A stretch of DNA of 11,774 nt from Gammaproteobacteria bacterium (GCA_018820745.1 JAHJNP010000381.1:1-11774), one strand, 5' to 3'. Shown: positions 1 through 6,250, counted from the first letter of the stretch. Program-made: numbers and translations. The notes: generated by a model from the letters alone, not told the origin.

Positions 1-852
1 CCCCCAGGCAATCAGCAGGAAGCGCAGCACCGCCAGCGCGAAACTCGCCAGAATCAATTGGCGCGGCGTCACCCGCGCGAAAATGCGCGGAATGATCAGG
101 AAAATGCCGATTTCGCAGATCACCCCGAGCGCCCACAGCCAGCCCACGGTTGACTTGTCGTAGCCGTGGTCGACCAGATAAATGGAATAGAAGGTGTAAT
201 ACGGCCCGTGCGTCACCGCCATCAGCATGCAGGCGGCCAGCAGCGACGCCACCTCGGGCCGTTTCAGGATATCCCACCCCGAATGCTGGTCGGTGGGGTG
301 CGGCAGGATCTCGGCCTCGGGAATCACCCGCGCGAACGCGACGATGCCCAGCATCACTGCCAGCACCGCCCACGGCAGCCAGCGGATCGAAACGGTATCG
401 AAGGCATAGCCCAGCCCCACCACCATCAGGATGAAGCCGACCGAACCCCACAGGCGGATGCGGCCGTAGTCGATGGTGCGCTCGCCCAGATGGGACAGGG
501 TCATCGCCTCGACCAGCGGCAGCGACGCGCTCCAGAAAAAACTCAACGCCGCCATCACCGCGAACAGCCACCAGAAACTGTCGCCGACGAACACCCCGGC
601 GAACACCAGCACGCTGCCGATCGCCGCGATCTGCACGATCGCCGTGCGGCGGCCGGTGCGGTCGGCAATATACCCCCAGATATTGGGCGCGAAAATCCGC
701 ATCACCTGCAGCAGCGACATCAGCACGCCGATCTGGAACGCGTTGAACGCCAGCGACTGCAGATACAGTCCCCAGAACGGCGACATCGCGCCGACGAAGG
801 CGAAGTAGAAAAAATAGAAACCGGACAGGCGCCAGTAGGGAACTGCATTCAT
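1..852 (-). CDS. MFS transporter, MFS_1_like/HcaT-type, partial (C-terminus off left edge)
   Basis: The frame is open from an ATG at 852 to the window edge and gives 284 residues of a polytopic inner-membrane protein with many hydrophobic helices. After the first two helices comes the MFS loop 2-3 signature DRTGRR (about residues 64-69). RLWGSVGFI near residue 133 is typical of the LacY-related MFS_1_like group that includes HcaT (3-phenylpropionate transporter) and nucleoside:H+ symporters. About 100-130 residues should lie beyond the edge, judging from the 380-410 usual for the family. It is probably a proton-coupled transporter; the substrate cannot be read from the sequence. It starts 59 nt after the flavin reductase gene on the same strand, so co-transcription is plausible. 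The family call is firm; the HcaT substrate is not implied. Confidence 0.88.
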   Translation of the reverse strand, partial: MNAVPYWRLSGFYFFYFAFVGAMSPFWGLYLQSLAFNAFQIGVLMSLLQVMRIFAPNIWGYIADRTGRRTAIVQIAAIGSVLVFAGVFVGDSFWWLFAVMAALSFFWSASLPLVEAMTLSHLGERTIDYGRIRLWGSVGFILMVVGLGYAFDTVSIRWLPWAVLAVMLGIVAFARVIPEAEILPHPTDQHSGWDILKRPEVASLLAACMLMAVTHGPYYTFYSIYLVDHGYDKSTVGWLWALGVICEIGIFLIIPRIFARVTPRQLILASFALAVLRFLLIAWG

Positions 853-911
853 GCGGCCGGATTATCCCTGAGCTTGGCGCCGAATCCGCACGCGCGGATG
901 GATTCGGCCGG

Positions 912-1448
912 CTATTTGGCCGCGGAGCGCCGCCTCACCGTTTCGCCGGCCACGGCGAAGACGCCGTTGCCGCGATGGTGCAACGTCTGCGGCTGCCTGA
1001 TCGCGGTGTCGACCCATGCCTTCACCACTTCGATGATGAAGAAGTTGTAGCGATTGACCAGCCGGATATCGGCCACCCGGCATTCGAGGCTGGCATAGCA
1101 TTCAGCAATCAGCGGCGGTTTCACCTCTGCGGCGGCAACCGGCGTGAGCCTGTATCGGGCGAACTTGTCTACCGTGCGGCCGGAGCAGTTGCCGATGCCC
1201 ACCACCTGTTTCGACAGTTCCAGCGTCGGGATATTGATCACGCATTCCCGGGTCGACCTCAGCGTGTCGAACGAGGCATTGCGGCCGCTGATCACGCAGC
1301 CGACCAGCGGCGGCTCGAATTCCATCATGGTGTGCCACGACATGGTCATGATGTTGGCCCGGCCCTTGCGGGCAGTGGTGAGCAGCACCACCGGCCCCGG
1401 CTCCAGCAGGCCATAGACTTTGGGCAGCGGATACGCACGTTTCGCCAT
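912..1448 (-). CDS. Flavin reductase family protein (FMN-binding split barrel)
   Basis: This 178-residue protein is of the flavin reductase-like FMN-binding split-barrel family. Visible hallmarks are PVVLLTTA (residues 19-26), NIMTMSWHT (32-40), PPLVGCVISGRN (46-57), SFDTLR (59-64), ECVINIP (68-74) and GIGNCSGR followed by DKF (84-96). Such proteins bind FMN and reduce flavin with NAD(P)H, or serve as flavoproteins of unknown partner. The length fits the family (about 170-200). I chose the ATG at 1448 because AGAGG lies about 8 nt upstream and homology-like sequence begins there; the reading frame stays open to 1688, but the extra N-terminal residues do not look like protein. The C-terminus is basic (RRRSAAK). 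It is the first gene of a possible two-gene unit with the MFS transporter. No monooxygenase partner is present in the window, so the physiological role is unknown. Confidence 0.88.
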   Translation of the reverse strand: MAKRAYPLPKVYGLLEPGPVVLLTTARKGRANIMTMSWHTMMEFEPPLVGCVISGRNASFDTLRSTRECVINIPTLELSKQVVGIGNCSGRTVDKFARYRLTPVAAAEVKPPLIAECYASLECRVADIRLVNRYNFFIIEVVKAWVDTAIRQPQTLHHRGNGVFAVAGETVRRRSAAK

Positions 1449-1508
1449 GCCGGCACCTCTTGACTGGATCAGGGACACTCCCAGCATAGTCGGCTCATGG
1501 GCGAGCCG

Positions 1509-1528
1509 GTCACAGACTGTCACAATCT
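1509..1528. repeat. Tandem 10-bp direct repeat upstream of flavin reductase gene
   Basis: GTCACAGACT is followed directly by GTCACAATCT, matching at 8 of 10 positions and therefore spaced by one helical turn. It lies 61-80 nt upstream of the flavin reductase start and about 100 nt upstream of the divergent small exported gene, so it could be a regulator site for either. It is a weak signal and could be chance. Confidence 0.3.
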
Positions 1529-1567
1529 GGAACTGCTGCGACACAGCCCAGCCACACTCCCTTTCTA

Positions 1568-1599
1568 GCATGCACTTACCGCATGCAATCAGCTGCATG
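1568..1599. promoter_or_regulatory. Cluster of three GCATG motifs, possible operator
   Basis: GCATGC at 1568 and 1581 and GCATG at 1595 recur at 13- and 14-nt spacing. The last two form the inverted repeat CATGCA-N6-TGCATG (1582-1587 and 1594-1599). The cluster sits 32-63 nt upstream of the start codon of the small exported protein, where a promoter and operator would be expected. I see no convincing -35/-10 pair. Regulatory function is an inference. Confidence 0.35.
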
Positions 1600-1630
1600 T
1601 CGGATACCCAAATCTGAATAGGAGTTACGC

Positions 1631-1903
1631 ATGAAGCAAATCGCACACGTCCTGGTTCTCGGTTCCATGACCGCCCTTTTCTCGGCATCCGCGCTGGCCG
1701 ACCACAACAGCCCCAATGGCGCCGGTTGGGCCAAGATGCCGAATGACATCCACAACACCCGCATCGAGGACGGCCTCAGCGGAAGCGAATTTGCCGACTT
1801 CGTGCGCCAGGGGGCCGGTGCCGACACGGTGAACCGTTATCTGGACACCGCCACCCCGCAGTCGGGCGGCAGCGCCACCCCACGAGGCGGCAGTCGGCGC
1901 TAA
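1631..1903 (+). CDS. Small exported protein of unknown function
   Basis: This 90-residue protein has a clear Sec signal peptide: a basic MKQ start, a hydrophobic stretch to about residue 20, and a likely cleavage ALA|D after residue 23. The mature part is about 67 residues, with the segment MPNDIHNTRIED (36-47) and then a putative helix SGSEFADFVRQGAGADTVNRY (50-70) ending in a Ser/Gly/Thr/Arg-rich tail. The start ATG is preceded by AGGAG at 6-nt spacing, so the gene is very probably translated. There are no cysteines and no membrane anchor after the signal, so the product should be periplasmic or secreted. I do not recognise a named family and assign no function. A perfect hairpin follows 26 nt after the stop, so it looks monocistronic. 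It is divergent from the flavin reductase gene and upstream of the DsrC-like gene. Confidence 0.8.
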   Translation: MKQIAHVLVLGSMTALFSASALADHNSPNGAGWAKMPNDIHNTRIEDGLSGSEFADFVRQGAGADTVNRYLDTATPQSGGSATPRGGSRR

Positions 1904-2238
1904 GCAGCCCGGGGCGCATGCCCTCCTGACCATGAAGCAAGACCGTGGCCAGACAGGCCACGGTCTTGCTTCATGGCGGACGCCCTGCCGTCGCGGCATG
2001 CCGGGCCAAAGCACGTGCCCTGTTGCCTGTCCTGGACTGGCATGCATCCCCCTTCTCCCGGCCTTACAAATCCGGCCTCGTCATCTTGATGCTGAACGCG
2101 GTTCCCGCAATCACCGGCGGCAATGAGAACGGCTGCACGCCCATTCGCTGAAGCGGCGGGACCGGCCAACGACCCTTGAATCCGGAGGAAGCTGGCCTAC
2201 CCTGAATGTATTCTTGAATGCCTTTGAAGGAGATTGCA
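1904..2238. other. 335-nt intergenic region
   Basis: Apart from the 1930-1976 hairpin, no gene or RNA is recognisable here. Open frames on both strands are short, overlap one another and have no ribosome binding site or plausible protein composition. The promoter of the DsrC-like gene should lie in the last 60 nt (a poor TTGAAT-N16-TACCCT candidate at 2176-2203), but it is not convincing. Confidence 0.5.
1930..1976. terminator. Perfect 21-bp hairpin, probable (bidirectional) transcription terminator
   Basis: Two perfectly complementary 21-nt arms (1930-1950 and 1956-1976) enclose the 5-nt loop AGACA. The core GACCGTGGCC/GGCCACGGTC is GC-rich, and the flanks are AAGCAA on the left and TTGCTT on the right, a layout resembling bidirectional intrinsic terminators. 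It begins 26 nt after the stop of the small exported protein. A classic run of six or more T residues is missing, so termination is likely but not certain. Confidence 0.6.
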
Positions 2239-2610
2239 ATGCAGCACGTATCAACCGACATCAACAAGCTCATACAGGAACCGGCGGCGGACCCCGATTT
2301 TCCCCATGCCCCGCTAAACTGGACCCGGGACGATGCGGTCAACATTGCGCGCGAGGAAGGCCTTGAACTCGCAGAAGATCACTGGGAAACCATTCGCGCC
2401 CTGCAAAACTATTACGCCCACCACGAAGACGAGACCGTCATCAACCTGCGCGAATTGCACGACGCACTGGATGAGCACTTCCACCCAAAAGGCGGCCTGA
2501 AATATCTGTACACCCTGTTTCCGGGCGGACCCATTGCCCAGAGTTGCCGCCTGGCCGGGCTGAAGGCGCCGTTCATGGCCACCGACCCCAGCTTTGGCAG
2601 TGTGGCTTAG
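2239..2610 (+). CDS. TusE/DsrC/DsvC-family sulfur-relay-like protein with CysB only
   Basis: This 123-residue DsrC/TusE-family protein belongs to a family of small persulfide or trisulfide carriers in sulfur relay and dissimilatory sulfur metabolism. Family features seen are the helical region WTRDDAVNIAREEGLELAEDHWE (residues 28-50), a D/E-rich turn, HFHPKGGLKYLYTLFPGGPI (80-99) and the C-terminal arm QSCRLAGLKAP (101-111). C103 aligns with CysB of DsrC. The position of the normally penultimate CysA, 11 residues further on, is Ala114, and the chain continues nine more residues (TDPSFGSVA). It therefore lacks the cysteine that carries sulfur in both DsrC and TusE and may be a regulatory paralogue (RspA-like) rather than a carrier. 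I chose the ATG at 2239 because AAGGAG lies 6 nt upstream; an in-frame ATG at 2218 would place that site inside the gene. No dsr, hdr or tus partners occur in the window. Confidence 0.9.
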   Translation: MQHVSTDINKLIQEPAADPDFPHAPLNWTRDDAVNIAREEGLELAEDHWETIRALQNYYAHHEDETVINLRELHDALDEHFHPKGGLKYLYTLFPGGPIAQSCRLAGLKAPFMATDPSFGSVA

Positions 2611-2927
2611 CCGGTTGTCGCGGCGTGCAGCGATGGCGCCATGTGAGTGACGAGCCTGCGGGCAGTCCCAGCAGTACCCCGTGAGCGGGAAGACCGCAAC
2701 AGTCGCCAGCACCATCGCGCGCCCGCAACGGCACGCCCATCCCACCACGGCGCCCGAATCAGCAGGCCGTCCATGCGTTTTCGTCGCGCAGGCCGAGAAT
2801 GTATCGTCGGCCGTACAATCTGCATGACTTGCTGTAGCCGCAGTCACGCTTGAGCCACCCCGGCCACGATGCGGCCCGAGATGGCCCAAAGCATGGCCGC
2901 GAGCGGCCTGGCTGCGCTTGATCAACG
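2611..2927. other. 317-nt intergenic region
   Basis: No gene or structured RNA is recognised. It holds a 10-bp palindrome ATGGCGCCAT (2633-2642) and a TACAAT hexamer (2814-2819) with no matching -35 box. I looked for a c-di-GMP riboswitch because a diguanylate cyclase follows, and saw none of its conserved elements. Minus-strand frames here are Arg/Ala-rich shadows. Confidence 0.45.
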
Positions 2928-3815
2928 GTGAAAATACCCACATACTTGGTAAGAAGACGGTTGCATTTCTTCTCAGGGTTCTTTGCCCAACTTCAACGCC
3001 AGGTATTTAAATTCCCTTTGGCCCAACTGACCCTGCCCCCCCAGATCGACCTGCAAGCCCTGCAGCTCGACGACGCACTCGCCCTGCTGAAGCACGACGC
3101 AAAAGAGACCCGGCAGGAAGCGGGGGAATCACCCACCGGCTATTTGCAGCGCGTGATCGACGGCCTGTGCGAGATCTCGCTCAAGGATCCATTGACGGGG
3201 CTGGGCAACCGCCGCCATCTCCGCTCGATACTCGACCGCTCGATCGAAACCGTCGCACGTTCCGGTGAATCGGTGCTGCTGCTGTTGCTGGACATCGACC
3301 ACTTCAAGTCCATCAACGACACCCATGGCCACCTGGCCGGCGACCAGATACTGCAGACGATTGCCAGCTGCCTGGCGGACTGCGTGCGTCCCATGGATAC
3401 CGTGGTCCGCTACGGCGGCGAAGAATTCGCGGTGATCCTGCCCCACTGCCGGCCCCTTTTCGGGCGTGCGGTGGCCGAGCGGATTCGCCAAACCGTTGCG
3501 TCACTCTCGATGTCCGTCTCACCCCAGATCAATGTCCAGGCCACCATCAGCATCGGCGGTGCCTACGCGCCAGAATGGGGACGCTCCACCGCCGATCTAT
3601 GGATCGAGCGCGCCGACCAGCAGCTCTACCGCGCCAAATCCGGCGGCCGCAACCAGGTATGCCTGGATCAACCAAGGGAGCTTTCGGTCAGCGCAGAAGA
3701 AAAGGGGCTGTTGTTTGCCCACATCGCCACGGATGAGGCGACCATGATTAGAAATCTTTCGGGCGATGCCCCCCTTGATCCCCAAGGCAACGCCACGAAG
3801 CGAGTAAACGCATGA
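2928..3815 (+). CDS. Diguanylate cyclase (GGDEF domain)
   Basis: This enzyme should make cyclic di-GMP from two GTP. From the GTG start it has 295 residues: a short N-terminal helical part (about 35-85), then a complete GGDEF domain beginning [10 protein letters not shown] (87-96). That domain contains [11 protein letters not shown] (121-131, metal-binding Asp), the active-site motif GGEEF (163-167), and an inhibitory I-site RPMD (154-157) exactly five residues before it, so catalysis and product feedback both look intact. No sensor domain or clear membrane helix precedes the domain, so it is probably cytoplasmic. About 45 extra residues follow it. The start is uncertain: an in-frame stop lies at 2919-2921, the GTG at 2928 has no good ribosome binding site, and TTG codons at 2946 and 2961 are alternatives. 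Its TGA overlaps the start of the downstream ATPase gene (ATGA), which argues for coupled translation. Confidence 0.92.
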   Translation: MKIPTYLVRRRLHFFSGFFAQLQRQVFKFPLAQLTLPPQIDLQALQLDDALALLKHDAKETRQEAGESPTGYLQRVIDGLCEISLKDPLTGLGNRRHLRSILDRSIETVARSGESVLLLLLDIDHFKSINDTHGHLAGDQILQTIASCLADCVRPMDTVVRYGGEEFAVILPHCRPLFGRAVAERIRQTVASLSMSVSPQINVQATISIGGAYAPEWGRSTADLWIERADQQLYRAKSGGRNQVCLDQPRELSVSAEEKGLLFAHIATDEATMIRNLSGDAPLDPQGNATKRVNA

Positions 3816-4648
3816 ACGATGTACTGACCCCCACCGCCAACCGCCCGAGCACGGCCAAGCTTCCCCTGAAACCGCTGGGCAAGGTCATCGCGGTCACCAG
3901 CGGCAAGGGCGGCGTCGGAAAAACCTTCGTCTCCGCCAACCTCGCTGCGGCGCTGGCCAAACGCGGCCACAAGGTGCTGGTGCTCGACGCCGACCTCGGC
4001 CTCGCCAATCTCGACGTGGTGCTCAACCTCTACCCCAAGACCACGCTGCACGACGTGTTCACCGGCAAAGCCAAGCTGGAAGACGCCATACTTCCGGCGC
4101 CGGGCGGTTTTTCCGTGCTGCTGGCCGGGTCCGGCATGGTCGAGTATTCGCGCTTGACACCCGAAGTACGTGACGAATTCCTGCGCATCATCAGCAGTCT
4201 GGTGCCGCGTTACGATGTCGTCCTGCTGGATACCGGCGCCGGGATTTCCGACGTCGTCCTGTTCGCCGTCTCGCTGGCGTCCGAAGTGCTGATGGTCGCC
4301 ACCCCCGAGCCGACCTCGCTCACCGACGCCTATGCCACCATCAAAGTGCTGGTGGGGCAGCAACAGCGGCAGATCGTGCGCGTAGTCGTCAACCAGGCCG
4401 CCCGACCCGGTTCTGGCCTGGCCATCACGAATCAGCTGCAACAGGTCCTTGACCGCTTCGTCGTCACCGAGCCCGACCGCCCGATCCGCCTGGTCCACAT
4501 GGGTGACATTCCCGTCGACCCCGAAGTGCGCCAGGCGATCATGCGGCGCCAGTTGCTGATGCAGACCACGCCCGGCTGCCCCGCCGGCGGGGCCATTTCG
4601 CAACTCGCTCGCAAACTGGAAGAAAGCGTCATCCCCAGGCCTGCGTAA
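3812..4648 (+). CDS. MinD/ParA-family P-loop ATPase, FlhG (FleN/YlxH)-like
   Basis: This 278-residue ATPase of the SIMIBI MinD/ParA group shows the deviant Walker A KGGVGKT (residues 32-38, with both the signature lysine K32 and K37), [10 protein letters not shown] (59-68, switch I) and Walker [10 protein letters not shown] (136-144). The order and the wording DADLGLAN and DTGAGIS point to the FlhG/FleN/YlxH branch, which controls flagellar number and placement by an ATP-driven dimer at the membrane. [13 protein letters not shown] (293 nt further into the chain, about residues 163-175) is also typical of that branch. The first 23 residues (Thr/Pro/Ala-rich) lack the DQAxxLR motif that FlhG uses to stimulate FlhF. 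The C-terminal [12 protein letters not shown] could be an amphipathic membrane-targeting helix. No flagellar genes are nearby; its partner is the overlapping diguanylate cyclase gene. It could equally serve pilus or chemoreceptor placement. Confidence 0.88.
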   Translation: MNDVLTPTANRPSTAKLPLKPLGKVIAVTSGKGGVGKTFVSANLAAALAKRGHKVLVLDADLGLANLDVVLNLYPKTTLHDVFTGKAKLEDAILPAPGGFSVLLAGSGMVEYSRLTPEVRDEFLRIISSLVPRYDVVLLDTGAGISDVVLFAVSLASEVLMVATPEPTSLTDAYATIKVLVGQQQRQIVRVVVNQAARPGSGLAITNQLQQVLDRFVVTEPDRPIRLVHMGDIPVDPEVRQAIMRRQLLMQTTPGCPAGGAISQLARKLEESVIPRPA

Positions 4649-4660
4649 TCCGAACAGTCC

Positions 4661-4680
4661 GGGCGGCGGATAATCCGCCC
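4661..4680. terminator. Possible terminator hairpin between convergent genes
   Basis: GGGCGG and CCGCCC pair across an 8-nt loop in the 37-nt gap between the convergent ATPase and HDOD genes. The position suits a shared terminator. There is no T-run on either side, so it is weak evidence on sequence alone. Confidence 0.35.
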
Positions 4681-4685
4681 TAACG

Positions 4686-5510
4686 TTAAACGACAGCGGG
4701 GACCGACTTGACCAGCGCTTCCACCTTGTCCGGCTCCATCCGCAGCAACACGGCGATCTCGCGGTAATCATCCGGCAGGGCATCGTTGTCCCAGCCCTGG
4801 GCGGAATGCCGTGCCAGATTGGCCGCCAGCTTCACATTGCGCACCCGGGTCGTATTCGCCTGTGCCGGATCCGTCAGGTTCAGCAGCAATTCGGGCAGTT
4901 TCCATTCGATCGTCAGCTGGCGCTGAAATTCAATGCCGGTAAAACCCATCACCTGTTTCTGCACATCCGCGCTGCGCAACGTGGTGTCGGCCGCCAGCCG
5001 CTTCTGGATTTCGAGCATCTGCCCGGGGTTGAAACACCACATCAGCATTTCGGCGACATGGTAGAGCAGCGCCGACACGTGGACCTCTTCCGCATGCAGG
5101 TCGTGCAGGCGCAGCGCCCAGTCGTATGCGTAATGCGCCGAACGCTGCGCGCGCCGTACCGTATGCAGCAGATGCACCAGCGCCTCGATATGGCCATCCA
5201 GCATGTCTTCTGAAATCGGCGTCGCCGGCACCTCGCGGAAGAAGGCATCCAGGCCCATCATGAGCAGCGCTTCCTTCACGTCCACCAGCTCATATTTCTG
5301 GTTGCGATGCTTGTGCGTCTGCATATAGCGCAGCAGCTTGACCGTCATCAGCGGGTCGTCGGTCACGACATTGGCAATGCTGCGGGCATTGAGCTGTGAC
5401 TCATCGACGCGCAGACGTTCGAGTTCGCGCGCCGTGTGCTTTAAGACAGGAATATCAGCCTGCCCCAAAAAGGCGAGCCAGGCTGCCATGCTTTTAGGTT
5501 GCTGCGGCAT
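4686..5510 (-). CDS. HDOD domain-containing signalling protein
   Basis: This 274-residue protein fits the HDOD family (HD-related output domain). The N-terminal part has the typical pattern LGQADIPVLKHTARELERL (15-33), IANVVTDDPLMTVKLLRYMQ (45-64) and a conserved-looking VDVKEALLMMGLDAFFREV (76-94). The later segment AEEVHVSALLYHVAEMLMW (140-158) corresponds to the GLLHDIG-type HD region, but reads HV in place of the His-Asp pair, so no metal-dependent phosphohydrolase activity is expected. HDOD proteins usually act as non-catalytic regulators in two-component or c-di-GMP-linked signalling, motility and stress. I chose the ATG at 5510 because GGAGAG lies just upstream; the frame is open to 5558. 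It converges on the diguanylate cyclase/ATPase pair and is not in their transcript. Its gene follows the DsrE-like gene on the same strand after 257 nt. Confidence 0.85.
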   Translation of the reverse strand: MPQQPKSMAAWLAFLGQADIPVLKHTARELERLRVDESQLNARSIANVVTDDPLMTVKLLRYMQTHKHRNQKYELVDVKEALLMMGLDAFFREVPATPISEDMLDGHIEALVHLLHTVRRAQRSAHYAYDWALRLHDLHAEEVHVSALLYHVAEMLMWCFNPGQMLEIQKRLAADTTLRSADVQKQVMGFTGIEFQRQLTIEWKLPELLLNLTDPAQANTTRVRNVKLAANLARHSAQGWDNDALPDDYREIAVLLRMEPDKVEALVKSVPAVV

Positions 5511-5671
5511 CTTCTCTCCATGACAGTCCGGCGTGACGCATTGATCGTGATTGCGCACCCGGAACGGATACCTGCTGAATCGGTGTCTTCCGTCTTAACT
5601 TGAGCCCATTCCGATTGGGCAGGGGCAGGCGACCCGGCTGAAACGGACCCCTTAGCGTCAACTTGGCACCC

Positions 5672-5717
5672 GAAGCGCGCCGTGGCGGCGCGAAGCGCGA
5701 AAAAATCACGATTTCGC
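5672..5717. repeat. Two adjacent short inverted repeats with a GAAGCGCG direct repeat
   Basis: CGCGCC-N5-GGCGCG (5676-5692) and GCGAAA-N9-TTTCGC (5697-5717) sit side by side, and GAAGCGCG occurs at 5672 and 5692. They lie 51-96 nt past the stop of the DsrE-like gene on the minus strand, where the second could act as a weak A/T-bearing terminator (ATTTTTT on that strand). Function is uncertain. Confidence 0.3.
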
Positions 5718-5767
5718 CGCAGGCAGCATCGGACCCAAGCTATTGCCCAAGCTGCCGTTTTGCACGG

Positions 5768-6250
5768 TTATTGCAGGTAAGCAAAGCCCTCTTCCTGCTG
5801 CAGTCGCACGATTTCCGCATCGGCCATCGGAACCATTTTGACGAAACCATGGATGTCCTTGGGCTGGAGGCCCTGAAGGCGGGCGGCCGCCCTGCACATC
5901 CGGTATTCGACCACCGCCCCCACGGAAAGGCTCTGCGCCCGATGCATCAGGTCCTTGTTCTTTGCATAGTTCCTGATCGCAAAAAACGGAATGGCGCCGC
6001 CGTGCAGCACGATCACGATTTTGTTGTCCAGGGGATCGGCGCCGTTGAGCACGCTGATCAGGCTGGCTCGGTCCAGCACGCTCGACAAGCCAGCCGTTGT
6101 GCCTGACGTGGTGTCGAACACCACTTTCTGCCCGCTGTAGGTTTGCGCAATCTCGGTTGCGCTGCCCCAGGGGGCAGGATCTGCGGCATGGACAGGTTCC
6201 GCCAGGGACGTTAAGGCCAATAGCGGCAGCAGAAGATGGTTCCACTTCAT
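5768..6250 (-). CDS. Exported DsrE-family protein
   Basis: This 160-residue protein has a signal peptide (MKW, then a Leu-rich core, likely cleavage VHA|ADP after residue 22), so a DsrE-like domain is placed in the periplasm. The mature domain follows the DsrE/DsrF/TusD fold pattern: KVVFDTTSG (42-50), NKIVIVLHGGAIPFF (76-90), GAVVEYRMCRAAARLQGL (111-128) with a single Cys119, and the family ending VPMADAEIVRLQQEEGFAYL (140-159), which resembles the closing helix and strand seen in exported DsrE relatives. Cytoplasmic DsrE carries persulfide on its cysteine; whether this exported form does so is unknown. The ATG at 6250 is preceded by GGAGGGGG, a strong ribosome binding site; the frame extends to 6541 without sensible protein. 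It is probably monocistronic and divergent from the SYLF gene. The family call is good, the function open. Confidence 0.85.
   Translation of the reverse strand: MKWNHLLLPLLALTSLAEPVHAADPAPWGSATEIAQTYSGQKVVFDTTSGTTAGLSSVLDRASLISVLNGADPLDNKIVIVLHGGAIPFFAIRNYAKNKDLMHRAQSLSVGAVVEYRMCRAAARLQGLQPKDIHGFVKMVPMADAEIVRLQQEEGFAYLQ

Noticed and set aside
166..1050. Long plus-strand open frame (294 codons) over the left part
   Set aside because: It is antisense to the MFS transporter and flavin reductase genes, is rich in His, Arg and Gln with no domain, and has no ribosome binding site; it is a GC-rich shadow frame.
2611..2927. c-di-GMP riboswitch in front of the diguanylate cyclase gene
   Set aside because: None of the conserved GEMM elements could be found by eye.
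2314..2943. Minus-strand frame of 209 codons across the DsrC-like gene and the following gap
   Set aside because: It overlaps the DsrC-like gene antisense and shows no protein-like pattern or translation signals.
3668..4783. Minus-strand open frame of 371 codons
   Set aside because: It lies antisense to the ATPase gene, whose P-loop motifs are unmistakable. The frame has low-complexity Gly/Asp/His composition typical of antisense shadows.
5511..5558. Upstream ATG extension of the HDOD protein
   Set aside because: The extension (MRNHDQ...) does not look like the family, and the ATG at 5510 has GGAGAG in front of it.
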